NCBI GenBank assembly: GCA_037043455.1
Contig: JAWPHD010010271.1
Span: forward strand, 31,452-95,451
DNA from: Cyrtodaria siliqua
Lineage: Eukaryota > Mollusca > Bivalvia > Adapedonta > Hiatellidae
DNA length: 64,000 bases
Reading direction: 5' to 3'
Below the pieces are notes generated by a model. That model worked only from the letters and a program-made list of their open reading frames with translations, was not told where the DNA came from and ran no database searches. The position numbers and the translations under genes were made by a program. Of the stretch, positions 13,998 to 26,600 are shown piece by piece. The first letter of the stretch is position 1. Every line of letters begins with the position of its first letter.

Positions 13998-16304
13998 ATG
14001 CGGATGAAGCTAAGGTTTTCCTTGAGCGTTAGTGAGACGATCAATATGCAGATGAATTTAAGGTTTTCCTCGAGCGCTAGTGAGACGATCAATCAGCGGA
14101 TGGAGCTAATATTTTCCTCGAGCGCTAGTGAGACGGTCAATCTGCGGATTAAGCTAAGGTTTACCTCGAGCGCTAGTGAGACGGTCAATCTGCGGATGAA
14201 GCTAAGGTTTTCCTTGAGCGTTAGTGAGACGATCAATATGCGGATGAAGTTAAGGTTTTCCTCGAGCGCTAGTGAGACGATCAATCAGCGGATGAAGCTA
14301 ATATTTTCCTCGAGCGCTAGTGAGACGGTCAATCTGCGGATGAAGCTAAGGTTTACCTCGAGCACTAGTGAGACGATCAATCTGATGATGAATTTAAGGT
14401 CTTCCTCGAGCGCTAGTGAGACAATCAATCTGCTGATGAAGTTAAGGTTTTCCTCGAGCGCTAGTGAGACGATCAATCAGCGTATGAAGCTAATATTTTC
14501 CTCGAGCGCTAGTGAGACGGTCAATCTGCAGATGAAGTTAAGGTCTTCCTCGAGCGCTAGTGAGACGATCAATTTGCTGATGAAGTTAAGGTTTACCTCG
14601 AGCGCTAGTGAGACGATCAATTTGCTGATGAAGTTAAGGTTTATCTCCAGCGGTAGTGAGACGATCAATTTGCTGATGAAGTTAAGGTTTACCTCGAGCG
14701 CTAGTGAGACGATCAATTTGCTGATGAAGTTAAGGTTTACCTCGAGCGCTAGTGAGACGATCAATTTGCTGATGAAGTTAAGGTTTACCTCGAGCGCTAG
14801 TGAGACGATCAATTTGCTGATGAAGTTAAGGTTTACCTCGAGCGCTAGTGAGACGATCAATTTGCTGATGAAGTTAAGGTTTACCTCGAGCGCTAGTGAG
14901 ACGATCAATTTGCTGATGAAGTTAAGGTTTACCTCGAGCGCTAGTGAGACGATCAATTTGCGGATGTAGCTATGGTTTACCTCGAGCGCTAGTGCGACGA
15001 TCAATCTGCAGATGAAGTTAAGGTCTTCCTCGAGCGCTAGTGAGACGATCAATTTGCTGATGAAGTTAAGGTTTTCCTCGAGCGCTAGTGAGACGATCAA
15101 TTTGCGGATGAAGTTAAGGTTTACCTCGAGCGCTAGTGAGACGATCAATTTGCTGATGAAGTTAAGGTTTACCTCGAGCGCTAGTGAGACGATCAATTTG
15201 CTGATGAAGTTAAGGTTTACCTCGAGCGCTAGTGACACGATCAATTTGCTGATGAAGATAAGGTTTACCTCGAGCGCTAGTGAGACGATCAATTTGCTGA
15301 TGAAGTTAAGGTTTACCTCGAGCGCTAGTGAGAAGATCAATTTGCTGATAAAGATAAGGTTTACCTCGAGCGCTAGTGAGACGATCAATTTGCTGATGAA
15401 GCTAAGGTTTACCTCGAGCGCTAGTGAGACGATCAATTTGCGGATGAAGTTAAGGTTTACCTCGAGCGCTAGTGAGACGATCAATCTGCGGATTAAGCTA
15501 AGGTTTACCTCGAGCGCTAGTGAGACGATCAATTTGCTGATGAAGTTAAGGTTTTCCTCGAGCGCTAGTGGGACGATCAATTTGCGGATGAAGTTAAGGT
15601 TTACCTCGAGCGCTAGTGAGACTATCGATTTGCTGATGAAGTTAAGGTTTACCTCGAGCGCTAGTGAGACAATCAATTTGCTGATGAAGTTAAGGTTTAC
15701 CTCGAGCGCTAGTGAGACGATCAATTTGCTGATGAAGTTAAGGTTTACCTCGAGCGCTAGTGAGACGATCAATTTGCTGATGAAGTTAAGGTTTTCCTCG
15801 AGCGCTAGTGGGACGATCAATTTGCGGATGAAGTTAAGGTTTACCTCGAGCGCTAGTGAGACTATCGATTTGCTGATGAAGTTAAGGTTTACCTCGAGCG
15901 CTAGTGAGACGATCAATTTGCTGATGAAGATAAGGTTTACCTCGAGCGCTAGTGAGACGATCAATTTGCTGATGAAGTTAAGGTTTTCCTCGAGCGTCAG
16001 TGAGACGATTAATCTGCGGATGAAGTTAAGGTTTTACTTGAGCGCTAGTGAGACGGTCAATCTGCGGATGAAGCTATAAGATTTTCCTCGAGCGCTAGTG
16101 AGACGGTCAATCTGCGGATGAAGCTAAGGTTTTCCTTGAGCGTTAGAAAGACGATCAATCTGCGGATGAAGTTAAGGTTTTCCTCGAGCGCTAGTGAGAC
16201 GTCAATCTGCGGATGAAGCTATAAGATTTTCCTCGAGCGCTAGTGAGACGTCAATCTGCGGATGAAGCTATAAGATTTTCCTCGAGCGCTAGTGAGACGT
16301 CAAT
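13998..16304. repeat. Satellite block 4 (about 48 units)
   Basis: Shares with block 5 the rare unit containing CGGATGTAGC followed by TATGG (at 14,961 here and 17,076 in block 5). Relative to the block starts, block 4 has exactly 192 bp more before this marker, which is four extra 48-bp units. The 240-bp five-unit repeat of block 3 recurs here with GTGGGACGAT-type units near 15,567 and 15,807. Confidence 0.75.
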
Positions 16305-18810
16305 ATGCGGATGAAGCTAAGGTTTTCCTTGAGCGTTAGTGAGACGATCAATATGCAGATGAATTTAAGGTTTTCCTCGAGCGCTAGTGAGACGATCAAT
16401 CAGCGGATGGAGCTAATATTTTCCTCGAGCGCTAGTGAGACGGTCAATCTGCGGATTAAGCTAAGGTTTACCTCGAGCGCTAGTGAGACGGTCAATCTGC
16501 GGATGAAGCTAAGGTTTTCCTTGAGCGTTAGTGAGACGATCAATATGCGGATGAAGTTAAGGTTTTCCTCGAGCGCTAGTGAGACGATCAATCAGCGGAT
16601 GAAGCTAATATTTTCCTCGAGCGCTAGTGAGACGGTCAATCTGCGGATGAAGCTAAGGTTTACCTCGAGCACTAGTGAGACGATCAATCTGATGATGAAT
16701 TTAAGGTCTTCCTCGAGCGCTAGTGAGACAATCAATCTGCTGATGAAGTTAAGGTTTTCCTCGAGCGCTAGTGAGACGATCAATCAGCGTATGAAGCTAA
16801 TATTTTCCTCGAGCGCTAGTGAGACGGTCAATCTGCAGATGAAGTTAAGGTCTTCCTCGAGCGCTAGTGAGACGATCAATTTGCTGATGAAGTTAAGGTT
16901 TACCTCGAGCGCTAGTGAGACGATCAATTTGCTGATGAAGTTAAGGTTTATCTCCAGCGGTAGTGAGACGATCAATTTGCTGATGAAGTTAAGGTTTACC
17001 TCGAGCGCTAGTGAGACGATCAATTTGCTGATGAAGTTAAGGTTTACCTCGAGCGCTAGTGAGACGATCAATTTGCGGATGTAGCTATGGTTTACCTCGA
17101 GCGCTAGTGCGACGATCAATCTGCAGATGAAGTTAAGGTCTTCCTCGAGCGCTAGTGAGACGATCAATTTGCTGATGAAGTTAAGGTTTTCCTCGAGCGC
17201 TAGTGAGACGATCAATTTGCGGATGAAGTTAAGGTTTACCTCGAGCGCTAGTGAGACGATCAATTTGCTGATGAAGTTAAGGTTTACCTCGAGCGCTAGT
17301 GAGACGATCAATTTGCTGATGAAGTTAAGGTTTACCTCGAGCGCTAGTGACACGATCAATTTGCTGATGAAGATAAGGTTTACCTCGAGCGCTAGTGAGA
17401 AGATCAATTTGCTGATGAAGTTAAGGTTTACCTCGAGCGCTAGTGAGACGATCAATTTGCTGATAAAGATAAGGTTTACCTCGAGCGCTAGTGAGACGAT
17501 CAATTTGCGGATGAAGTTAAGGTTTACCTCGAGCGCTAGTGAGACGATCAATTTGCTGATGAAGCTAAGGTTTACCTCGAGCGCTAGTGAGACGATCAAT
17601 TTGCGGATGAAGTTAAGGTTTACCTCGAGCGCTAGTGAGACGATCAATTTGCTGATGAAGTTAAGGTTTACCTCGAGCGCTAGTGAGACGATCAATTTGC
17701 TGATGAAGCTAAGGTTTACCTCGAGCGCTAGTGAGACGATCAATTTGCGGATGAAGTTAAGGTTTACCTCGAGCGCTAGTGAGACGATCAATTTGCTGAT
17801 GAAGTTAAGGTTTACCTCGAGCGCTAGTGAGACGATCAATTTGCTGATGAAGTTAAGGTTTACCTCGAGCGCTAGTGAGACGATCAATTTGCTGATGAAG
17901 CTAAGGTTTACCTCGAGCGCTAGTGAGACGATCAATTTGCGGATGAAGTTAAGGTTTACCTCGAGCGCTAGTGAGACAATCAATTTGCTGATGAAGTTAA
18001 GGTTTACCTCGAGCGCTAGTGAGACGATCAATTTGCGGATGAAGCTAAGGTTTACCTCCAGCGCTAGTGAGACGATCAATCTGCAGATGAAGTTAAGGTC
18101 TTCCTCGAGCGCTAGTGAGACGATCAATTTGCTGATGAAATTAAGGTTTACCTCGAGCGCTTGTGAGACGATCAATTTGCTGATGAAGTTAAGGTTTACC
18201 TCGAGCGCTAGTGAGACGATCAATTTGCTGATGAAATTAAGGTTTTCCTCGAGCGTTAGTGAGACGATCAATTTGCTGATGAAGTTAAGGTTTACCTCGA
18301 GCGCTAGTGAGACGATCAATTTGCTGATGAAGTTAAAGTTTACCTCGAGCGCTAGTGAGACGATCAATTTGCGGATGAAGTTAAGGTCTTCCTCGAGCGC
18401 TAGTGAGACGATCAATTTGCGGATGAAATTAAGGTTTTCCTCGAGCGTTAGTGAGACGATCAATTTGCTGATGAAGTTAAGGTTTACCTCGAGCACTAGT
18501 GAGACGATCAATCTGCAGATAAAGTTAAGGTCTTCCTCGAGCGCTAGTGAGACGATCAATTTGCGGATGAAGTTAAGGTCTTCCTCGAGCGCTAGTGAGA
18601 CGATCAATCTGCAGATGAAGTTAAGGTCTTCCTCGAGCGCTAGTGAGACGATCAATTTGCTGATGAATTAAGGTTTTCCTCGAGCGCTAGTGAGACGGTC
18701 AATCTGCGGATGAAGCTAAGGTTTACCTCGAGCGCTAGTGAGACGGTCAATCTGCTGATGAAGCTAAGGTTTACCTCGAGCGCTAGTGAGACGATCGATA
18801 TGTGGATGAA
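16305..18810. repeat. Satellite block 5, right end of array
   Basis: Starts with the standard leader and shares rare markers with block 4, but ends without the usual closing cassette. The last units decay into GACGATCGATATGTGG and then unrelated AT-rich DNA, so the true right edge of the satellite is inside the window. Confidence 0.75.
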
Positions 18811-19106
18811 ATCCTGAGCGTCAGTATGAAAGCTCCAGGTTAGCTTTTGTGTTCGAAAATTAAAATGGAAATAGACAAATATGAAAAAATACATATACTA
18901 CAGGTAAACTTCCACAGGGATATTTACTTACGTGCTAGGGACGATTGTTTGACCCTTTATATGCGATTGTAGGCATTAACATACAAATAAATAAAGTGTA
19001 CATTGTATATAAAAAAATATATATTAATAAAAATACGATATATTTGGAAAATTCGTTTACAAATTCACACAACACAAACCTGTCACGTTTTATTTTATTC
19101 ATTTAC

Positions 19107-19171
19107 TTGCGTGCGTGCGTGCGTGCGTGTGTGCTACGTGCTTGCGTGCGTGCGTGCGAGCGTATGTGTGA
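19107..19171. repeat. TGCG-type microsatellite
   Basis: Imperfect TGCG/CGTG tetranucleotide run with TGTG interruptions. Purine-pyrimidine alternation makes it a potential Z-DNA tract. Short reading frames across it are only repeat translation. Confidence 0.9.
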
Positions 19172-19272
19172 GCAAATTAGTGAATACATGAAACATAAAG
19201 ATAGAAATCCATGTTTTTAAACTTTGGCCTAAATGAGGCTTTAACGTTAATTAAGATAACTTGGGTATTTGT

Positions 19273-19332
19273 CCCGAAATCTATCATTCCGAAATATATC
19301 ATCCCGAAATCTATCATTCCGAAATATATCCC
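19273..19332. repeat. 30-bp direct repeat, two copies
   Basis: Two adjacent near-identical 30-bp units beginning CCCGAAATCTATCATTCCG, each itself made of two related 15-bp halves. Confidence 0.8.
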
Positions 19333-19474
19333 GCACTATTCAGAATAATATGATTCACCGCTGAAACAATAACATCTTTAAAATAATAAGTTATGATCCG
19401 ATTTGAAAAAGAATAAAACAAAATGTACTCTATTTACCCCTAATCGGTACTGCCCTCTGATTTTTTCTCCATAA

Positions 19475-19496
19475 AACAACAACAACAACAACAACA
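19475..19496. repeat. AAC microsatellite
   Basis: About seven AAC trinucleotides. Confidence 0.9.
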
Positions 19497-20019
19497 GTAT
19501 CTGTCACTTTTGTAGTTGTCACGATGATCCTAATATAAATGAAATCTCGTCTATTTAACCACCTGGTAGTGGGTATTTCACGGGTGGGTGTGAGTCAATA
19601 TTTGCAGAAAATATTGTTCATATCACTTTGGACATTGTTTTAAGATGATTTGTCATTCACGTGTCTATTATGTGCCATATCGAGACGTTAAACTCGTCTT
19701 CATTATTAAGTACGCTAATTAGTATAATTCGCCGCATATCCGACGTTTGACTGCACTGATTTTTATGATGAAAGTTAAATGGTAGGCTCATCACATTGGT
19801 GATCAAACAAAGACCCATACTATGTATTACTAAACACAAAATATTCATTTTGCACAGTTTTGGGGCGTAAATACCTTTTCTCGCCATGTACTATATCTTA
19901 CGTTTAACAATTAAGTCATGTGGTTTTGGCTGTGCCTACGTTTACACATGTTTTTTTGTGGCTATGGACGTTTACACCACTGTAAATAAATGCGATAACT
20001 TTACAATAACGGAATTTTC

Positions 20020-20316
20020 AGCGAAATCAGTTGAAATCTCATCAAAATCAGTTGAACTTTTATCGAAATCGGTAAAATTTTCATCGAAATCGGTTGAACT
20101 TTCAACGAAATCATCAAATCAGTTGAACTTTTATCGAAATCGGTTAAACCTTTATCGAAATTGGTTAGATTTTCATCGAAATCACTTGAACTTTCATCGA
20201 AATTGGTTGAACGTTCATCTAAATTAGTTGAACTTTCATCGAACTTTCATCGAAATTGGTTGAACTTTCATTAAAATAGGTTGAACTTTCATCGAAATCA
20301 GTTAAACATTCATCGA
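20020..20316. repeat. 21-bp tandem repeat, about 14 copies
   Basis: Degenerate tandem repeat with unit TTGAACTTTCATCGAAATCG plus one base. As 21 is a multiple of 3, it gives a spurious 7-residue-period reading frame upstream of 20,227. No gene features accompany it. Confidence 0.85.
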
Positions 20317-20677
20317 CACGCAAAGCACAACAATATTACTTCTCGAGCTTATCAGTAATGACGTATATTAGTTTTCAATTTGTCTTCGTTCTGCCACTAC
20401 CATTTGTTTAAAAATATTACTGGTGCAATATGATAAACAGTTAGTAATAGGCAAACCAGTTTGCTGTATACTAATCTTACACTTAATATCAAATATTGAA
20501 CAAATGTAGAACAACTACTAGTATTATGACGCCGCGAGTTTTAAAAAACTCAAGATTGCCGCGGTGTGTCCCTTTAATTAATTCCCTTGCGCTAATATAT
20601 ACTGAAGTGCTAACCTGTATACAAGCATGTTTTGTTTGTTTCTCATATTCCAACAAACGGTCAAACCTTCTCAATAG

Positions 20678-20957
20678 ACCACCTGTATTTAGAGACCATC
20701 TGCATTGAGCTGAGCATTTCAAACTTGGTCTCACAACACAGGGAGTCTCTTAAAACAGGTGCCTTTTAATTTAAAACAATACAGTTCGAAACTGAATGCT
20801 GATCTCTAAATGCAGGTGGTCTCTAAATACAGATGGTTTCTAGAGCAAGTTTGACTGAACCGCGTATTAATTGCCTATATAATCACCTTAATACAGATGG
20901 TCTCTAGAGCAAGTTTGATTGTATAGTGTATCAATTGTCTTTGTAATAATCACCTTA
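20678..20957. repeat. Inverted repeat followed by a 65-bp direct repeat
   Basis: Arms 20,678-20,706 and 20,809-20,837 are inverted copies (27 of 29 positions by eye) around the core TCTCTAAATACAG. The right arm leads into two direct copies of about 65 bp, 20,826-20,890 and 20,891-20,957, both with TCTAGAGCAAGTTTGA and ending AATCACCTTA. It looks like a remnant of a small non-autonomous DNA element. Confidence 0.6.
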
Positions 20958-22684
20958 AAGTGACAGACGGAAATCTCGATTTGTTTAATACTCGAGGTGC
21001 CCCGTTAGTTTTTCTACATAACCTGTATATGAGCAATCATTAATATTAATTATGAGAATTGTTTAAGGCAAAGTGTTTTACATATATTACTAACTATTTT
21101 ATATTGCACGAATAATTTATTTAAAAACATGATAAAATAGTGAAGAAATTTGAAAAACAGTTTATGTAATTGTTTGTAAACTGTTCTTAATTCAAAATGA
21201 TACAGAATTGATAAATCGATGTGCTAAATGTAATGCTTTAAATAAACCTCAAGATTGCCATGGGCGGATTTAATGGAGGAAATGCAGATTTGCAGTGTTC
21301 GTATTTAATTCAACCATTACGGTCCCAATATTTTAATTAACTCCTAAAACACATATTCAACATCGGTTTATTTGACCGGAATCGAAATCTCCACAGGTGT
21401 ACAAGTTCCAAATCTGAGTCATAAAACTGCTGAATTATATTAATCAAAACACCTCAGCCGCTTAACAAAAGAGGCGACCATCCTACCATCCGTCCCACTT
21501 TTGCTCGGAGCATAACTTCAAAACTACTGACGGGGCTTCAATGAAACTTCACACAATGATTGAGGGCAATGAGAGAAAGTGCAGAATGCAAGAACCGTTA
21601 CTCCGTCTTCGTTCACTTTAGAGTTATTGCCATTTGTACTCGTATACTTAGAATTCTTAGAATTAGGATACATTACATATGGACAAGGCACATAATTCTT
21701 TAGATTCGTCCGTCGCATGGAATATTATATTGGGCATTCCAATGTTTCGAGTATGTCTTCCGAGCATAAATATAGAAATAAATCCTATAGAAAGAGTAGG
21801 GCTATCAGCACATTGTGGCAGTTGCGCAGAGGCACACCGAGGCAACTGCACACCGTGGCAGTTGCCTCGGTAACATACTGCGAAGGTAGCACACATTTTA
21901 ATGGTATATCAAACATAATCATTCAAATAATCTTGACCAAACTGATATTCTGGCCCTGGAATGCACTAAAACGAAAGAAATTGCATATACAAATCAACAT
22001 TATATCAGTGGTTGGAGGTGGGGTTATCCGCTCGGATGGCATTTGCCTCGGTTAAAAACGGGCTTGTGTATCTTTCGCCTCTACTTGTTGTAGCTCTAAA
22101 TAACCTAAGCTTATGCGATGACAGCATATCAGCAGCAAATTAATTGTTTTACAAGTCTTGACAATCGCATTAGGAAGCGCAGGTCGTAATATTTATATAG
22201 ATTCTTAAATTAGAGACCACGTTTTTGATGATACCAATTTAGATGACTTTAATATATAACTGCATGATTCGATTTTGATTTTGATTTAGACAAACTGTAT
22301 TGCCTGAATATGCAAAAGGGCAGTGCGACAAGTTATATCAACATTAGTTATGGCAATTCTCAATATAATTATTTACAGTAGAGTACACGGCTAAATAGTT
22401 ACTTACTATTTTTCCACGTATATGACACACGTCATATTTTAAAATAAATATCAAGTTTGCTATGATAGTGGTTTCGTTATTGTGAAATAAAATAACTAGA
22501 TACACGATAGAAAGTGTAGCAACCTGTATGGAAGTTATAAGAGAAGAAGAGGTGTCAATACAATGAGACAGAACACTATTCAAGTTTGATAATAATTGAT
22601 ACCTTAACATGTGATATTATACCTCATTTGCATATTCCACTCTTTGTTTAATGTGACGTCATCCGGTCCATAAAGTTGCATATT
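20958..22684. other. Gene-free AT-rich interval
   Basis: I see no convincing coding sequence on either strand. Frames here are under 115 codons and lack recognisable domains. The only structures noted are the hairpin at 21,836-21,871 and an octamer/CRE-like pair near 22,626-22,661. Confidence 0.6.
21836..21871. repeat. Perfect 14-bp-arm hairpin
   Basis: ACCGAGGCAACTGC and its exact reverse complement are separated by an 8-nt loop. A third related GGCAGTTGC-like copy lies just to the left. Confidence 0.8.
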
Positions 22685-22700
22685 GACCGGGCGCCCGGTC
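22685..22700. repeat. 16-bp perfect GC palindrome
   Basis: GACCGGGCGCCCGGTC is self-complementary and stands out in AT-rich DNA. A TGACGTCA site (22,654-22,661) and an ATTTGCAT octamer (22,626-22,633) lie 25-60 bp upstream. Any promoter role is speculative. Confidence 0.6.
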
Positions 22701-22795
22701 CGATAGCTATATTAACGGACGTGTAAACAAAAAAGACATCAAAATAAATCATAAAACCTATTGATTGAATTTGTTGGTCAGATTCGGTATAATAT

Positions 22796-22928
22796 AACAA
22801 ATAATGTATGGTGCTGAGGTCCATATAAAGTTTATGGACTGGGCAGTCAGACCTAGAACGTTATATGGACCTCATCTTCGCTTCGGTCCATATAACATTC
22901 TAGGTCTGACTGCCCAGTCCATAAACTT
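22796..22928. mobile_element. Foldback element, left part
   Basis: Inner arms 22,828-22,871 and 22,885-22,928 (44 nt each, one mismatch by eye) flank a 13-nt loop. The outer left arm 22,797-22,827, with GTATGGTGCTGAGGTCC, finds its inverted partner only at 29,903-29,933, beyond a LINE. Removing the LINE and one copy of its duplicated target gives a continuous palindrome of about 167 bp. Confidence 0.85.
22916..22928. repeat. Target-site duplication, left copy
   Basis: AGTCCATAAACTT, identical to 29,888-29,900; the two 13-bp copies bracket the LINE. Confidence 0.85.
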
Positions 22929-23678
22929 TTTTTTTTAATATAATATCTTTATTTTCAACATTTTTTTCATACATGGTTTATATATACATTTTGATTTAAA
23001 ACATATATAATAAAGTGTAAAAATAAAGATAATACGATGTTTTTTTTGTTTTTGTGGAAGATTTCTGCCCGATCATGTTTTTTTGTTTTTTAAATGGATT
23101 ATATTTTTACTATTCATACTAAAAGAGAGAAATACAGCAACAACAACAACAATATCAAAAAAACAACATTTTCTTTCTCTTATATAGTTAGTACCCATTT
23201 TTCTTTCTCGTTTTGTTGAAAGAAGAAAAAAGAGCGGGAATCTTCCACATATATGTGTAACAAAAATATCTATACAATGTTCCATTAATACAATTTGTTG
23301 TAAATAAAGTTGTTGTTTTTTAAAAAAAAAGGAAAGTATTTTCCTGAAATATTATACAGAATTCAATGACTAAATATATTAAATTTAAAATGTTTTCAAG
23401 AACAATACAATTAATTTGCTTACTTGGAAATTACAATGTCAACACATTGAATACTATATAATACCATAAAGGAAAAAACCTATGGAGAGAAATGTAGTCT
23501 AGAAAAAAAAGAAGATTTACTAAATGTAATAAGAAAAAAGAATGAAAAAATAAATAAATTTATAGAATGGAAAAAACAAAAAAAAACGAATACCAGCGAA
23601 GGTGATGTTTAACATATTATTTTTTGAAATAGTAACAATGGACGTGCGTTTTCCCTTTCAAAAACAAGATATGAAAAT
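22929..23678 (-). other. LINE 3' untranslated region
   Basis: AT-rich, with CAA-type runs near 23,140 and an AATAAA signal close to the terminal A-run (reading minus). No ORF. Confidence 0.6.
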
Positions 23679-26600
23679 TTAATTTAGGAGAAAGGATCTC
23701 CATTTGCTGTTATGTTTGTCTATTTTGTCATTTTTAAGAGAAATTTCTTTTTCTATTTCTATACTTTTAAATAAATATGTTTTGTAACCTAAACAACTTG
23801 GAATGGTTTTCCTACATTTATTTATGTAAATGAAGTATTTTGCATTTATAATTATGAAATTCAGTACATTTACATGTGTTTGCGTATTAACTATACCAAT
23901 CGTTATATGTAAGAACCTATGCACATCTGACCAGAAAGATTGTATATGCATACATTCCCAAAATAAATGATTTACTGTTTCTGTTTCCATTGCACAGAAA
24001 TCGCAAAGATTAGAATTAGCAATTTTAAATTTCAGTAATTTTGTATTGGTTGCTACTATCCTCATAAGATATTTATATTGGAAATTGCACAATTTTGTTG
24101 AAATAGTTGAATATATTGGTATAGTGTAAACAAATTTCCACTCTACATTAGCGTTTTGAAACTCTTGTTCCCAACTGTGTTGTTGTATAATATCATTGTT
24201 AATCTCGTTTCGTAATTGATGATTGTACAACAATTTGTTTGTATAATTGGATTTTTGAAGTCTGTCTAAAAGATTTGGTGTAACATTTTGTGCACTGATT
24301 TGTTCATTTTTTATTTTATTTTTGAAATGTTGGGGAATACATGATATTAATGATGTACAATTGAGAAAATCTTTCTGTGGTATGTCATATAGGTAAGCAA
24401 AAAATTCAAAATTATAAAATTGTTTGCGTCTATAATCATATATGTGTTCAAAATATTTTATACCCTTATAAAGCCAGTCTCTATGAAATATTGGTTTGCC
24501 GTTTACTTTTATGTTCGAGTTATTCCATATTATACTTTTGCTTACTGTTTTAAAAAGGTTGTTTTTTTTCAAACATTTTTTTGATATCGTTTTCATCAAT
24601 GTTGCATTCAAATATTGTGTTTCCTCCATATTTTTCTAATTCAAAAAAATATATTTGTTTCCATTGACCGGTTGTATTGTCCATTAACCTTTTTATCCAG
24701 CTGGCTTTAAGAGAGTATATAAATGTCTGTATATCAATCATTTTAATACCCCCATTCTCGTAATCTTGTTTAAGTGTGGCTTTTTTAATTTTGCTTGGTT
24801 TATTGTCCCAAAGAAATTTGAACATAATATCGTTTATTTCTTTAATTGTTTCATTTGGTGGATCGGGTAGGACGGTTAGTGGATATATTAACTTTGGAAG
24901 AGCAAAAGTTTTTAAAACAGTAATTTTTCCAAGTAAGGTTAGTTTTCTATGCTGCCAACTTTTTAAACAATTTTTGAACTGTTCTAGTTTAGGTTCCAGA
25001 TTAAGTTGAAAACATCAGTCTTGTTTGTATTGAAAACAATTCCGAGAGCTTTTGGTTTTTCAGATGACCATGTAAACTTTCGATTTTCTAAAAATTGTAT
25101 TTGACTGTTTTTTAGAGTACCTACTCTTAAAACACTGCATTTTGAGGTGTTGAGTCTCAAACCAGATATATTTCCAAAAGAATCCAAAGTAAATTAGTTT
25201 CTCAAATGACTGTTTTGATCCATCAGTTAAGAAAGTTGCATCATCAGCAAATAATGTGTTTTTAATCTCAATGTCTGCTACAGTAATGCCTTTTATATCC
25301 TTATTGTTTTTTTATTTCAAATGAGAGCAATTCTAAACATATAATAAACAGATACGGTGATAGTGGGCATCCCTGTCGAACCCCTCGTTTAATCGAGAAA
25401 AAATCTGTTATGTGCCCATTATTAATGACACTACTTTTAGCGTCGTTGTAAAATAGCTCTATCCATTTAATACAATTTCTCCAAAATTAAAATGTCTTAA
25501 GGTATTAATTAAAAACATATGATTTATGCAATCAAATGCTTTCTCGAAATCGGAAAATAATAGCAGACCTGGAACATTGTGTTCTTCAACATGATCTAAA
25601 ACTTCAAATAAAAGACGTATGTTTTCTCCAATATATCTTCCTTTTAAGAAGCCAGTTTGAGAGCTGTCTATTATTGCTAATATGACGCGTTTTATCCTAT
25701 TTGCAATAGCTTTTGTAGCGATTTTATAATCTGTATTAAGTAGACTAATTGGGCGCCAGTTTTCTAAAAATGTTGTATCTTGTCCAGATTTTGGAATCAG
25801 TGTTATATAGCTTTGTTTTTGAAGTTCATTTAGATGTCCACATCTAAAAGAATAGTTAAGTGAATTAATGAGAAATCATTTGATGTCGTTCCAAAATATT
25901 TTATAAAATTCAGTGTTTAATCCTTCAGAACCAGGACTTTTTTCGTTTTTCATTTCCTTTAAAGCCGCAGCACATTCAAACTCCGTTAAAACTCCTTCAC
26001 ATTTTTGTTTTTCAGTTTCGCTAAATTTTGGAATAGAATCATTATAGAAATCTTTATCCGGTGATGTTTGTTTTGTTTCTGTGTATAATTTTGAACAATA
26101 TTCGTTGAGAGCTTTTAAAATATCTTTTGTGTTTGAAACAATTTTTTCTTTAACTTTTAACCTATTTGTTGTTTTGCTTTCAGCCTTTTTCTTTTTTAAA
26201 TTTGAAAAATATCTAGTGTTTATTTCATCATTTTCAACCTTTTCTGATTTTGAACGCAAAATAAAACCGTTTAATCTATTCTCTAGTATGTTTTCGAGTT
26301 CATTCTTATACGCCTCATATTCCACTTTTAATGTGTGTAACTCCGTTTCATTCGACGTCTTTTCAATTTTTGACTCTATGTCTTTTATATCCGATGCCAT
26401 TTTTTTTTCAGTTAATAAGTCTTTTTTCTTTTTTGCAGTTGTATACTTTATAGTTTCATTTCTAATTGTTCCTTTTAAGATTTCACAGAGAGTATTTGGA
26501 TTTGCATTATTATATAAGCCAGCTATTTCGCGTAATGCTTTACGGATGCTTTCTTGGTATTCTGTTTGTAATAATATGCTATTATTTAATTTGAAATATC

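Larger units (their letters stand above)
1..18810. repeat. 48-bp satellite array, about 390 units, continues off the left edge
   Basis: Tandem array with a 48-bp unit; a representative copy is 2884-2931. Each consensus unit carries CTCGAG followed at once by CGCTAGTGAGACG, so XhoI-type and AGCGCT sites recur every 48 bp. Plus-strand reading gives the 16-residue period MKLRFTSSASETINLL and minus-strand reading gives LIVSLALEVNLNFISK; both stay open for kilobases because 48 is divisible by 3. Variation clusters at a few sites: TTTACC or TTTTCC or TCTTCC, CTG or CGG or CAG at the unit end, and CpG transitions. Units of 50 bp (with CTATAAGATTTT), 47 bp and 49 bp (GACGTCAAT) break the frame and concentrate in junction cassettes. 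The last clear unit ends near 18,810. I see no promoter, splice signal or codon bias that would make it a gene. Confidence 0.95.

Noticed and set aside
1..18810. CRISPR-like array
   Set aside because: Units are directly adjacent with no unique spacers; the same applies to the 28-, 61- and 82-bp arrays.
19886..20227. 113-codon ORF with 7-residue repeats
   Set aside because: It is a reading of the 21-bp tandem repeat, which breaks register within the frame.
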